This document shows, piece after piece, positions 23,935 through 36,019 of a stretch of DNA of 64,000 nt. Each line of letters opens with the position of its first letter. Within the stretch, counting starts at the first letter, position 1. This stretch comes from Plectrocnemia conspersa (lineage: Eukaryota > Arthropoda > Insecta > Trichoptera > Polycentropodidae). Below the pieces are notes generated by a model. It was not told the origin of the DNA. It saw only the letters and a program-made list of their open reading frames with translations, and searched no databases. The DNA lies in contig VTFK01000192.1 in NCBI GenBank assembly GCA_009617715.1, positions 620,001 to 684,000 of the forward strand, in the 5' to 3' direction. Position numbers and translations under genes: made by a program.

Positions 23935-26707
23935 TAAATTAAAACTTTAATTATATTATTATATTTTATAATACTGAATTATTACAGCTTATTACACACT
24001 TGGTAGATACACACACATGGTAAAGGTAAAGTAAAATATTTGCAATATTATCAAATACGAGTGGCGTTATCTTAACTAAGCACGTTTACGTTTTTATGGC
24101 CACATTTATAGCTCTGATACATCTTATAGTTCCATGTTCGCACATTGCACGATAAAGTCCTGCAATAGTATATCGCCTATATGAACCAAACATCAGTTTG
24201 TATAAAATATTATATTATCATAATAAATTAAACTAAATACTGATGTCGATGTTGTTGTTACTGAAACAGACTAATGCAGGAATCTTCGCTGCTTTACATT
24301 TAGAAATATTTATTGAAAGCATTCTATTGACACTTTGCCAAACACGCGTACGATTCCAGGTGAAAACATCTGCAGAGTGGCGTGATGATACCGGTTATTT
24401 CACGGATCGAATGTTAAAAACATTGGAAAAAAATATGAAAACAAGCCATCAACACGACTATAATATTACATTACATTTTGGGCACGGTCAAACGAGCTGA
24501 ACATATGTAATCAATTCACGTTTTTTTTTTATTCAACGTATACTAAGTAGCAATCGAATTACGTGGGTTGATTACGGTAAACTTTTGAACGAAAACACTA
24601 AGAATAAATACATACTTGCCAATCGATCAGTTAAAATGATATTAACTTATTTTTCAAGAGACAGACATTTATTTTGAAATCTTTACAAATAAATCACTGC
24701 TATGTATGTACATTCGTAAAAGGTTAAATCTCTCAAACGAATCCAATAATAAAAAAACATATGTACATTAAAATAATTGTCAATAGATTAATTGAAATAA
24801 CAATAATTTGTTTTTTTAATGATATAGAAATTTGTTTGCAAACGATCGGATGAACCACCGTTATCTAAAAGGTTAAAACGGTTAATATTTTTATGAGTTT
24901 GTGATGATTTTTGTTTAGCTTTTCAACACTGATGTCATATCCGGTATAACAAATAAAATAATACATCAGAGAGAGCCATTAGAAAACCGACATTTATTAT
25001 GAATCATAATATTACGTTGACTTAATATATAATAAAATATAAAATATATTTTATAAAAATAGCTAAATATTTAATATTATTAGTAATTATCAAAAATTAA
25101 AGGATTACGGGGAATTGACAAAAAAAATCTTTACTGAGACTCTGGAGATTTAAATCTTAATTTAATTAGTGGTGGAAATTATTTTTTCAATAAGATAACT
25201 AATCTTTCCTGATATGAAATGATATTTTATATACTTATTAATAAAAATATGAGCATTTTCTATGAATTTACTGTACATTTTTTCGCATTCAAATAATATT
25301 TTTAGCAATTCGATTAACCATCGATAACAATCCGTGACCCAGGATTCGATCTTCTTGTTTTTTTAATAGTCTCGCAGTCAAAACTAATATAATATTTCAA
25401 GCACATCGATTTTTAAAAGGCTCGCTCGGCGGGCGTTATCATCACGATTTTTTTTCGTGTCTGAAAAATGATGCATGCCCTCGATGATGACACCGTTTAC
25501 GAGGGAATTGTTGAAGTTTATTTTCCACGTTGGGTAATGTTGTGTACATTGGGTAGAGATGGTTTTTGTAGAACTAATGCGATAACAAACACGTCTGGCC
25601 ACATGCTCCCGTGTAAATATTTAACTTATTATTGCTCCCGGAGGTATCATTCAAACGAACTGGCCGCCGAACATAAAACCTCACAATGGACTTTCTGTTA
25701 CTGCCTTCGAAGTATAATTTCAAAATAAATTAATATATTAATTATATACGAAAATAGAGGTAAACCTTATTGAGTGATATAATTTTTCTAGATAGTCTCT
25801 ACTTCACTAAATATATGTATTTCAACGATTACAAAGTTAGTAAATATAAAAGAATTAACTTATGCGTATCTAATCATGCACAAGACTTTTTATTATTTTG
25901 TATCGCTAACCAAAAATGTGGTTATCTCTGGAGAGAACTGTAAATATAGACACTCAAATGACATGTCAATTAATACTGCAAGTAAAGTATGATAAATATC
26001 ATTGAAATATAGTAACTGATGTACTCTAAAAAGCCCTTCAAAAAAGAGGCAAAAGTATACGCTGTTGTCTTTCGATAACCTTTGCACGTTGTCTTTTAAG
26101 TGACAAATATAAGCCATTTTGTGAACCAAACTATTTTTAAATACCTTCTTATAGTAAACTTGAAACGAGCGGAGAAGACATTCTTTCATACCAAATTGAC
26201 CCCTTGTCTACGCGCGCACCTACTAAATAATATGTGACCAAAAAATAGTCTTGCAGAAACCTAAATCGAATTTATTGGTAAATTTGGGATCAGAAATCTT
26301 TTACCTTGCATGGGAGTCGAAATCGTATGAGCACCATAAAATTCAAAATATAAATTTCACAACTGATTGGAAACAAAAATCGTTAAAAATGGGACGAAAT
26401 TGTGCAAAATTATTGACGAAAGTTTAATAAATAAAAGTTTGGAGTTCTCGTGCAAAACCAGTTATACTAAGTCTTACTGACGAAGAACTTCACTTTACTT
26501 ATATTTAATAAATATAAAGTTTACTTTCTAATAATAAACGAGCTATAAAATAAATATATAATATTAGATCCAGATTTATATGAAGAACCGCAACGGATCG
26601 GTCGATAGAATAATCTTCTCGTCGACCGACCTCAAGGGTTAGCTGACGGCTGATATACGCCAATCATATACTTTAAAAGGAGATCTTTGAACCAATTCTT
26701 TAATTTC
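23935..26707. other. intergenic DNA
   Basis: No recognised gene or element. An 85-codon plus-strand frame at 24243-24500 has even composition in its second half and could be a chance frame or a worn coding piece; I cannot assign it. A balanced patch at 25430-25690 carries overlapping frames on both strands without known domains. The rest is AT-rich. Confidence 0.35.
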
Positions 26708-27156
26708 AACGATCTTTTTAATAAATATAATTATTATAGTCATTTTTATTTGTGTTACTGTAAAGTACTATTTGTGTTCTTAATATGTTTCCAAAAGCAA
26801 TAAAATATTTGTATTTATTATAAGAAAAGAGCATTATTATATAATAAAAATAAAATGGTGAATATTTATTTAGAAGCGCAGGGTAACATCCCCACGGTGT
26901 GCATCATAAGATTCCCTATCGAGCTCGACGGCTTACCGTTACATTCTAATTAGAATCCACTACTATTTGCCTCTCAGCCGTACACCGTGGGGGTGTTACC
27001 CTGCGCTTCTAAAGAAATATTTACCATTTTATTTTTATTATATAATAATGCTCTTTTCTTATATTAAATATAAATATTTTATTGCTTTTGGAAACTAAAA
27101 TAGTAGGAATACATTTAATAATGACTATAATAATTATATTTATTTAAAATATCGTT
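26708..27156. repeat. large foldback: inverted repeat with arms of about 175-193 bp
   Basis: The left arm (26708-26900) and right arm (26982-27156) are reverse complements with small indels. Matched landmarks are AACGAT at the outer ends, AATTATTATAGTCAT, TTTCCAAAAGCAATAAAATAT, AAGAAAAGAGCATTATTATA and TAGAAGCGCAGGGTAACA, and the inner ends read CCCCACGGTGT. The 81-base spacer itself contains two perfect palindromes, TCGAGCTCGA and ATTCTAATTAGAAT. A transcript through it would form a long hairpin. Nothing in it codes for protein. It is best described as a foldback or MITE-like element. No target duplication is obvious at the worn outer ends. Confidence 0.88.
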
Positions 27157-27337
27157 AAAATCCTGCACAAAATTAAAAAAAATCAGATACATAAGTAGTG
27201 AAATTATGGTATGAAGTTAGTGGTATTCTAGGTTAATCAAATTTATTCATTTAACAATCCAGAACTGACGCCGATCCCCTAGAAATGAAAGTGGGAGTGG
27301 TGCTGCATGCAACGAAGAAAGAGATAAAGCATGCTCT

Positions 27338-27482
27338 TTCGTGTAACGGTACTTCGTCCAGATGACATGGGAATCTTATGAAGCCCACGGTGTATGGCTG
27401 AGAGGCAAATAGTAGTGGATTCTAATTAGAATGTAACGGTACACCGTCGAGCTCGATAAGGAATCTTATGATGCATACCATA
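27338..27482. repeat. inverted second copy of the foldback core, with a degenerate 90-bp tandem
   Basis: The segment 27384-27480 is the reverse complement of the spacer and inner arm ends of the foldback at 26892-26990, differing at only a few positions. In addition the word TAACGGTAC followed by CGTC and GGAATCTTATGA.GC occurs twice, starting at 27344 and 27434, a 90-base period. The unit is therefore present partly in tandem here and inverted in the foldback. This suggests a family built from a short core that has been duplicated in both orientations. Confidence 0.82.
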
Positions 27483-28481
27483 GAGTAGTAGTTTGAGACT
27501 CACACTGTACACAAAACTATGCAGCAATCTTAGCACCTGAAATATTGGTTTCACGTGAGCACCTGTCTCACTTGTTATCTCACTGAAATGCCTTAAAAAT
27601 ATATTTTAGTAATACACATTCACTGTAACATATATTCCTTTTATCATAACGTTACAAAATTTTTTTTAGAAGTGAAAAATTTAAAACCATAAAATAGTTT
27701 TTTGTAAAAAATGGTTTTACCTCTTCTTTATTTCCCATCTTTTTGGCGCGTCTCTTGTTAAACGACAAAAAAATAACACAAAAATTGTTTGTGTTGCTTT
27801 TTATAATAATACGAAGCATGGTTCGATATTATTTCGATAATATTAATAATTAACAATCTATAATACTTGAATATTTAAAAAAATGTCATCCTGTACATAA
27901 AAATTAAATATGTACTCAAATATTATAATAGCAAAAATATGCTCATAAAGCCGTTGAAACTTGGATTAAAATATATAAATAAATTATAAACATTACTTCC
28001 TCGGATTTTGGGGCTCGTATTATTGTAAAACTCCACGCGTTGCTTTGTTACATAATACAGTTAAAACAAAGAGCTGAACTTATTATTAAACATTGTATAA
28101 TATATAATAACACTCAAATATGTGAGTTGCGTTATCAGTGTATTTGTTAAAATATATGTTCATTGTTATTTTCAAGGTGTGATTTTTTAAAATATACACA
28201 TAATATGTTAAAAACGATTAAGTAACATTCTAATTAGCATTGCTAATTTTTAACGTTACCAAAAAAAACGATGCTTAAAAGTACACTTTCACTTAAATTA
28301 ATTCAAAGCAATAAATATTTTTATTATTGTAATTTTATATTATGATAGATGATGACCCAATCAATGTAGTTGTGATTCTCATATTTTTAATAGAAATGTT
28401 TTTTATTGCCGTTTTTGTCAAGTGATTATTTTGTTATTAAACTGAACAGGACGAGGGCTGAAATAAAAAGTAGGCGGTAGT
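27483..28481. other. AT-rich intergenic DNA
   Basis: No gene or element is recognised. The stretch is strongly AT-rich with short A and T runs, and gives way at about 28440 to the LINE C-terminal remnant. Confidence 0.4.
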
Positions 28482-28895
28482 TTGTTAAGCCAGGCGTATG
28501 ATAGCGAGAGGAAGGGTGGTCTCATACGGCTTGGTTATGGTGCTTTTTCCGCTTATCTACATAAATTCTGGCTCAACCCCGATTCTCCCTGTCCCTGCGG
28601 CCATCCGTCGCAATACGCTAATCATATATTGTGGGACTGTAACATGTTAAATGATCCATGTCTCGTTCTTTTCAGCGCCATCAACCCGACCCGAGTCATT
28701 TCATGGATAAGAAAAAGCAATTACGTAGTTGTTTCCATCGTCTTTTATTGGTTGGTCATCTCTAGTCGGACAACCATCAAAACAGTGGCCATGCAAAATA
28801 TGCGAACACGTAGTAGCGGTGCCAGTGAGATCAATATAATAGTAATTTATCCTATACACGTAATTATTCCACGTTTAAATCGCGATAAGGCTTGA
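28482..28895 (+). pseudogene. C-terminal end of an I/R1-type LINE ORF2
   Basis: The plus-strand frame reads LIRLGYGAFSAYLHKF, then SPCPCGHPSQYANHILWDC. This matches the end of ORF2 in RNase H-bearing or R1-like LINEs. In that group a T/L-x-G-H/Y-G-x-F-x-x-YL block precedes a C-x-C-G ... H-x-x-x-x-C zinc-binding motif; here the ligands CPC, H and C are all present. About 137 codons stay open, but similarity to the family is only clear for the first 80. The first ATG is not a genuine start, because the piece is the tail of a much longer protein. No reverse transcriptase remnant lies upstream, so this is a short isolated fragment. Confidence 0.72.
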
Positions 28896-30120
28896 AAAAG
28901 AGGCGAGATTCAATGCCGAAAAGTTGCGGCTTTACGAACGATTCTCACGCGGCAACCATAATCGAATGCGTGACATAGGGCTATGTGTGATGATGTATGT
29001 TCTTAAAGGGTGTTCCACTTTTTTATGTCGCCAAACTTGACGCTTTAAACGTGCTTTGAACTCAAATTACCAAAGTTCACTAATGACCACGGAATAATTT
29101 GAATGTTCAACTTATCGCCAGGGGAAAACTGTGATGTATTTTTATTTCAATGTAAAATCGATCTCAAATATAAAATATCAGGTTTATAATATTATAATAT
29201 AAAAGATATTGAATTGAATTGAATATCATTGTACAGCTCAAATAGACTACTACTCCTTTGTCGACTTGTGAATTCAATTTCTTTGTCTTTGTGATATATG
29301 AAAAGTCCCTATACACAAAACGGAGAGAATTGCATAAAATAACAATAAAGTGACCCATAGAATAAGGTCATAGATTCGTTCCATTGCCTATGAGCTGAAT
29401 GGTCCCCCTACGAAATAAATTCATGCCTATTGTTTTTCGAGTGCGCTCGGCGTACTTAGGTATGAAAAGAACCTTTTTTGAAAGGATTTCCGCTCCCTTC
29501 ATCGTCGCATGTATATATTTCTTAAAATGCACTCTCACACATGTGGGGATTTAAATATTCATATTCATATTTAAATTACATAATAAATTAAACAATAATT
29601 ATAGTTAACACTTTATCTCAATTTTTTTTATTATTGCCCAAAATTTGGGTTTATTAAAAGCTATACAAATTAAATGGGATATAAATATGTATTTCATTAT
29701 CATCATAATGTAGTAAAATATTTGGTCCATTTTATCATTTTGAGACTACATATGACGCAAGGTTTTATATTATGTAATATAAAGTATTAAAATATTAAAT
29801 GAAAACGTTTGTTGTAAGCTGTACGTAATTTTATTAATATACCTAAAAAATTGGTACAGAAATATTTTCTATAACTATTTATTTTAATATATTTCAGTAT
29901 AAATATTCTTATACTAAAATAGAAACTGTTATTAAATAACTTTGAAATGAAGTAGAAGTTGTTTAAAATTTTTTTTTTTAGTACAATGCAATCTTGGTTT
30001 ATGAACATCTTATTTCAAAACACTCGTATATCAAAACATATTTTATAATAAAAAAATATTGAAACTCAAATTTGTTCCAAAACGCAAAAATATTAATATT
30101 ATTAACACTCTGCACTCATA
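28896..30120. other. intergenic DNA
   Basis: No recognised gene or element. The part up to 29100 may include the 3' remainder of the LINE fragment. From 29560 on it is AT-rich with only short frames. Confidence 0.35.
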
Positions 30121-30540
30121 TGTCGAGGTGGACTCGACATATTTTCCAAAAATAATTATTCATCAATAAGGATAAACTAGACAATTGCGCGATCACACAA
30201 AGGTTCTCATTACGACTACATAAATAGCACACAAGGATACCATATATCACCGTAAGGCCACAATATTCCCGTTACGCAATTCATCCTCGGAGATATCCAT
30301 CAAGCAAATGCCACTTTCTAAAGGCGTATACTTATTTCATTGTTCTAAGAAGCGAGTGTAACGGTTGGCTGGATGATCGCTGCATGATTGTGATTGGTAA
30401 GCAAGCTTTGCAACCCTGAATACTTAAGCCTGGACTCCAACGAGTCACAGGCAGGCACCAGGCAGACTCCGGCAGACACTCAAGGGACTAGAAGACGTCC
30501 GACCCCCACTAGGAATTATTATATAATTATAATTCCATTC
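30121..30540 (+). mobile_element. LTR-A copy 4, diverged
   Basis: The copy starts TGTCGAGGTGGACTCGACA, a worn form of the TGTGGTGACCACACACA terminus. It then carries ATTATTCATCAATAAGGATA, GACAATTGCGCGATCACAC, ATTCCCGTTACGCAATTC, the CACTTTCTAAAGGCGTATAC run, GGTTGGCTGGATGATCGCTG, TGATTGGTAAGCAAGCTTTG and GAATACTTAAGCCTGGACTC. After the promoter-like block it reads CAGGCAGGCACCAGGCAGAC, as in related LTR leader regions. The 3' end is lost near 30540. The 60-codon frame at 30394 lies within the repeat and is not a gene. Confidence 0.75.
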
Positions 30541-33116
30541 AATCATCATAGATTAACTTCGCCTGAATTTTTCTAATCTCGCGGATGAATATCGTAATGA
30601 TTAATAAAGATCGAGCTAGGTCGTATATAGATATTTCAGATCATAGAGAATATCGTATATTAAATAAAAAATAGTGGAAAAGCTGTTCTCTGTTTTTATA
30701 AGTTAAGCCACATCTGAGTGCACTGGTAATCAGAATCGATCTTATTTGGATTTTAAATACTAGAATAAGCTACTTTAAGACCCGATTTTCAACGTTAAGC
30801 ATTTGACCTTCAAGCTTAGCTCAAGCCCACCTTGGCCATTTGAGACGATCAGTTATCTATTTATGTGTTGCATAACAAAAAAATATTAAGTCATTTTTTA
30901 GCCTATAACTTATACTCAATTGACTTCAGCTTATTTTTTGTTCTTCAATAGATATTTTTTAAAATGGTTTTTATGGTGCAAAGGCACTATTTTCTTTCAC
31001 TTTTTAATATAATGTAAATTACAGATTATTTGACATTTCGCCACCTACTATTTTTAAAAGCATTAAAATTAAACCAATAATTCGTTACCCTAAGGAAATA
31101 AAAAAAGTCAGGCGTAACTGATGCTACCTTTATGCAATGGAATATTATATCTAGAAATAATTATTGTACTGTAAACTTGATCCTTTAAATTGTGTTATTT
31201 TATTAAAAAATAAAACTAAAACTTTAGTGTAAAAAATTTTTTTTTTCTTCTTATATCATTTAATGTTTACCAAGAAAAACTAATAGGACATACATATTTT
31301 TTAATATATTATACAAGAGCTTTACATTAGTCGTTTGATTGTATGTGAAAACTAATAAGAATAAACTAATAAAAATAAATCGTTTACTTTTTTTGTATTG
31401 ATAATTTTGACCAATGCGTTTATGGAGTGTGATACTAATTTTATTTTGCTTATGATTCATTCTAGAAAATGTGCTGATTTTATTATTTTTATACACAATA
31501 AAGAAGACAAATAGGTATTTTATTAGCTTAACTAAAAGCACAAAAAGCTTCATATATGCTTGGTCAGAAAACGTAACAAATCGACCGTTACAAACGTGAA
31601 AAGACTAGCCGACTATTAAATTTACGCTTACTTGACGCGAAAACGGGCGCCCGTACCAAAAAGAAGTCCGACTCGGGAATATTTTTATTTGTATCCGGAA
31701 AATGGGACTAATAACACAAAAGACCGCCGTAAGTTACATTTCTTTGTACCAAAGGAGAGAAAAAACGAAAGGAAAAGAAAAGGTCCAAATAATTCGGTTT
31801 ACGTGTGCGCTTTTATCTCGAATGCTCTGTGTTGTGTTGTAAAAAAATGCTTTTTGCAATCGTCTAGTATTACAGGCCGTTACCGATCGATAACATGTAA
31901 TTTGTTTTACGTAATGTACATTATCACATTTTTATTACGATCAACGCAGCCACGACGAAAAACGTAAATGGCCAAAGGGCTATATCGTTAAATATACGCG
32001 CTCACGAGATTTAGTAGATTTTCTTTAAAGATTGGCCCTTAAAGTTTAATTATTTTTATAATTTGTACAATGTTTAAAACTGCGAACGTTTATCCTAGTA
32101 CCATTTTTCCTTTCGCATTCTATGGGTGATCGCAGACCAGTCTTGAAACTATCGTTGTTATAAAGCTTTTAAAAATGCCACCATAAATCTCATTTGGCAG
32201 AGAAGCTTGTTAAAGTAAATCAGAAATTGGGTTAAAAAATCACCTAGCATTTTTAAACAGCAATGCTAATATTTCTAGCACTACAATAATATTTCACTTC
32301 ATTGCTATAGACTTTGTGGCACTTATCCATTTAATGGTGAAACAAATTTAATTTTAGAAAAAGAGTAGTTCAATTAAGCAAATATATAATAAAGTGGCAG
32401 GATAACTCATAATTTTTTGTCAGCTACGATTATCCGAAAGAACCTTCTAAGAAAGGAGTGTGTACAAACTTGTAAATCCGTTTGCTCAAAATGCGACATA
32501 TTTTTTTCTAAAAACAGATTTATGTGATTATTACACATTTGATATTTATTTTGCTATATCTCGATTAAAATAATTTAAAAAAATATCTCTTATATATATA
32601 TATTTACTTCTACTAGTGCTAAACGTCAAATAAATTTATGTTTTAAGTGTTTATTGAAATATTATAGAATAAAAATATACGTAAATACTGCATTATATTA
32701 TTCTACTCTAAGCTTAATTTTATTCTACGCTTCTGCTTTAAAGCAACATTTGCATTGTGTCCATAGTTCATTTTATTTATTGAAAGCCATTGAAATATCG
32801 CTTTAAACAATAAAATGTATGGATTTGCCAAAAAAAATTCGCTTTGAATTACTGGTAGTGTCAAATATCGATTTTTACCCCAATACTGGTATTACCGGTG
32901 TTTCAAACTCTATTTATATACGAATTATAGAAAAACTTGTCAATAACAGTAGTTGCTAATTTACATTTTAATATGTTGAACAGGATAATGATTAAAAACC
33001 TCTTTGGATTATTGATAAAACTAGATTTAAGTAGCTTTGTGGAAAGCCCCCATACATTTTCTCAATCTGCTGATTATCATGTGGAGCAAATTGTAGTTCT
33101 TAGATTAACAAAAAAT
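30541..33116. other. intergenic DNA
   Basis: No recognised element. A 111-codon plus-strand frame (31632-31967) is rich in K and R at its start and lacks any known domain; its surroundings are somewhat less AT-rich than the average. A short plus-strand open stretch (32937-33110) ends where the next LTR-A begins and could be a disrupted older sequence. I do not call either a gene. Confidence 0.35.
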
Positions 33117-33647
33117 TGTGGCGGTCACACACAGTTTTAACTCAAAACTTGCGTTAATTTACTGTGACTAAAATGATCATCCATCAACAAAGAAACAAGA
33201 CAATAGCGTAAAGGATTGGATCACACGCATAGCCCTTTTGTTTTAACTGTAAATTTTCTCCGTCATTGAGAGAATCTTTCCGCGGATATAATAAATCACC
33301 GGATCCACAAGATTCCCGTTGTAATGTAATACGACCCTGGACAATGCCCATCAAGCGAATGTCGCTTTCTAAATGTGTATACATATATCGCCGTTCTAAG
33401 AAGCGACTGCAGTGATTGACTGAATGAATGAGAAGGTAGTTACAAGCAATCACTCCGGCAGATACTCGAAGAGAACATGGTCGCATACATCCTGCCGCCA
33501 GCTTCTCCACCACCACTCGAAGAATATACTGTCGCTGCCATACCAATCAGAACTCCACTGACAATATAATGTAATAAAATTCACACAGGTTTCCACCCTG
33601 TGTCGTACTGGCTACGAAGTCACACTCCTAGGGTTTCCAAACCCTAT
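33117..33647 (+). mobile_element. LTR-A copy 5, the most complete copy
   Basis: This is the best guide to the family, about 530 bp. It begins TGTGGCGGTCACACACAG and runs through CTCAAAACTTGCGTTAATTT, ACTGTGACTAAAATGATCAT, GACAATAGCGTAAAGGATTG, TAATAAATCACCGGATCCAC, ACAATGCCCATCAAGCGAAT and the CTCCACCACCACTCGAAG block. An AATAAAATTCACAC polyadenylation-type signal follows. It ends CTGGCTACGAAGTCACACTC and CTAGGGTTTCCAAACCCTA. AAAAT stands on both sides (33112-33116 and 33648-33652), a possible 5-bp target duplication but weak in A-rich DNA. The promoter-like TTAAGCC block of other copies is deleted. The TG start, late polyadenylation signal and lack of coding sequence favour a solo LTR. The class of the parent element is unknown. 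Confidence 0.78.
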
Positions 33648-34284
33648 AAAATATTAAACAATTTTTTGTCTTCAATCCTTCTGATCTTGAAGAAAGCATT
33701 CATCTTTATTATTTTATAACATCTGGCAAGGACCTACCTTTTCCTATACAGTAGTATAAAGAAACGCAGGAGTTGTAACACATGTTTAATGTAATTTTTA
33801 GCAAAAAAATGTTCTATGAAAATTTTCGAAAAATCAGAAAATTTCTTGAGAGATGATTTTATCACTTCTATCGAGAAACTGTTGAGAAAACACGCTAATG
33901 ATTACATACAAATTATATTGTGGTATTTTAAGATATATACTTAGCCCGCCTGTTCTTAGGTTCGTATGTATTATATAAAGTTAGTTTTGTATATGCAACG
34001 TAACGAGTAAAGTTTCTATTTTGGCTGACACTGAACCGTAATATTTGGTTTTTGGTAAAAAATATTGTAGTTTAGTAAGCACAACTTTGTTATTTGAAGA
34101 CGTATATATTCTCTACATATTTGTACTAATTCTACTCGAATAATTGTAAACTAAAGTACGAGCTAAGTATTAAATGTTAAATGCTATCGATATATTAGTA
34201 TATAGGTGAAGGCATTCAGGGAAAGGGTTAATTCCGACTATAAACTTGATCTGGACAGTCAGTAGTCTTTCGGTTGTCCTAGGA

Positions 34285-34340
34285 CGTTGCCTATATAAAT
34301 CAGCTTAGAGTACGCGGCTCTTTTGTAACATCACTCAACT
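34285..34340 (+). promoter_or_regulatory. candidate RNA polymerase II core promoter
   Basis: CTATATAAATCAG at 34291-34303 is a strong TATA box in locally balanced sequence. About 30-40 bases downstream is ACATCACTCAACTCAGCTTT (34328-34347), which holds TCA-type initiator words where transcription would start. A short leader and an ATG follow at 34380. Spacing and sequence fit an insect TATA promoter, but a promoter of an unrecognised retroelement would look the same. Confidence 0.35.
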
Positions 34341-34379
34341 CAGCTTTATGTAACGCAACGAGAATATTGACATTCACAA

Positions 34380-34565
34380 ATGGAAAGTGCGCGTAGCAAC
34401 CGTTTGAAAAGCGCTGTTACCGCTCAATAGAGCCAATGGGTCGTCGACCCAGTGGCTGTGCGTGAAATTTTTGTAGGTGAAGGAACAATTGCGCTAAGTA
34501 AACCTGCTCAGGTGAACGTACTATCGTGCACGCACTCGCCACTGCAACCACTGCCTCTTACCTAA
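34380..34565 (+). pseudogene. short reading frame with one in-frame stop, unknown
   Basis: From the ATG at 34380 the frame runs 16 codons, starting MESARSNRLKSAVT, and meets TAG at 34428-34430. It then stays open for 44 more codons (SQWVVDPVAVREIFVGEGTI and on) until TAA at 34563. A CAG/GTGAAC splice-donor-like site lies at 34509-34514 in the same frame. The codons are less A/T-biased than the neighbourhood. It could be a first coding exon with a disabling or edited stop, a dead retroelement gag start, or chance. I recognise no family. Confidence 0.22.
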
Positions 34566-36019
34566 CAACACTATTGGCAAATTTGTGTTTGGAATATAGA
34601 AGACCAAAAAAACACAATTACATTTCGTATTGTAAGGCGAAGCGATGGTGAGGTGGGCGAAACACGAGTTGGCCTCAGTGGCAAAACTACAAATTTTAGC
34701 CCCAAGCAAAAAACATATGTTAAAAAAATATAATAGAAAACATACTACAGTATGATATTTCTAATACATTAATATAATTATAACTATAAACATACAAACA
34801 AAAATTGGTAAATATTCATGTATAGTTAAACGAAGCCCAACCTTTCCGCGCATTGATATTTAGAAAATATGAATACTAAAGTATTGATATTTTCTAAAAA
34901 TAGTATAGAGGTATATTTGGCTGTAAGCCGGTTTCAGATAGCCGGAAAAGCTTTTATGAAATATAAACATTATAGTTATTTTATCTAATGATAAATTTGA
35001 GGTTTAAATATGGATAGTGAAATTATCTTTGTAAATATTATTCATTAGCGAATTTTATAATATTTAAGATTTATTAATATTTCTTGTTCTTGACAGGTGT
35101 GACATTTTTTGGTATTACTTTCAGTATGAAGAAATTCATTTAAATTTAATGTTACTAAATAATATATTTCAATTTTTATATTAGCGAATATGTACGAACC
35201 TAACTATAAATTTTGTACTGTAGTAAGCTGTAGGTATAATTAAAAATAACATTCCCTTTAAAGTACCTCATTTTACATAAAAATTAGTTTTATCTTATTT
35301 TACGTTTCCGTTATTATAAACATTCTTCTCTGCGTATTTTTATTCACACTAATTACCATCATCTTTTTTATGCGTAATTAAATGCATGATTCCCATTATT
35401 CTTACACTTACAAGTAAAGCAACTCAATAATTAATTTATAATATTTCATTAATTAATGCAGCACTAGATGCGCATGCAAATTGCGTCAACAATAAAATTA
35501 TCATAGACAATTAATAATAACTCAAGAATAAATTATTTAAATAATGATAATGTTAAACATTTGTAGAATTTACACAATTATATTATTTCAGACAGCTAGT
35601 TTATATATATTTTTTATTAACTTCAACCTTTAACGTCCTGCAAAACAGTCACAAACAAGCCGTTATCTTTTATCATTCATTGTTGTTCAACATCTTCAAT
35701 GGTATTCTCGCTAGTTAACTTTTACATGTAGTAAAAAATATCGTAAAAAACACCAATGGGAGCCTGTTTATTACACTAATTAAAAACGTAATAATGGCCT
35801 TGGTTTTTTTCTAATAATTTGTTAAGTTACGATGCCCCCCATTGCGATTAATATAGTTTTTTTACTATTTAAAAGTGCATATCTTATTTTATTAGCAGAT
35901 ATTGTATTATATATCAACTGAGAGTTAAAAAGTTATACTATACAAATGTGACTAATGTATTATACATATAAATTGATATTGGAAAGTATATCTTAAAATA
36001 CTACATATTGTATAATATA

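Larger units (their letters stand above)
33653..36019. other. AT-rich intergenic DNA around a candidate promoter
   Basis: Apart from the promoter-like block at 34292-34565, listed separately, no gene or known repeat is recognised. A short imperfect hairpin lies at 34859-34898, with arms of TTTAGAAAATATGAATAC type. The remainder to 36019 is AT-rich and featureless. Confidence 0.4.

Noticed and set aside
23860..23935. possible separate element after the nested insertion
   Set aside because: The sequence continues LTR-A (ACATCCCACCGCCAGCTGCT, GAATATACTGTC) and is not new.
31632..31967. 111-codon plus-strand frame rich in K and R
   Set aside because: No domain, no promoter or splice context and no codon signal strong enough to call a gene; the basic character follows from A-rich codons.
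33184..33546. 120-codon minus-strand open frame
   Set aside because: It runs antisense through LTR-A copy 5 and shares only repeat-derived words with frames in other copies.
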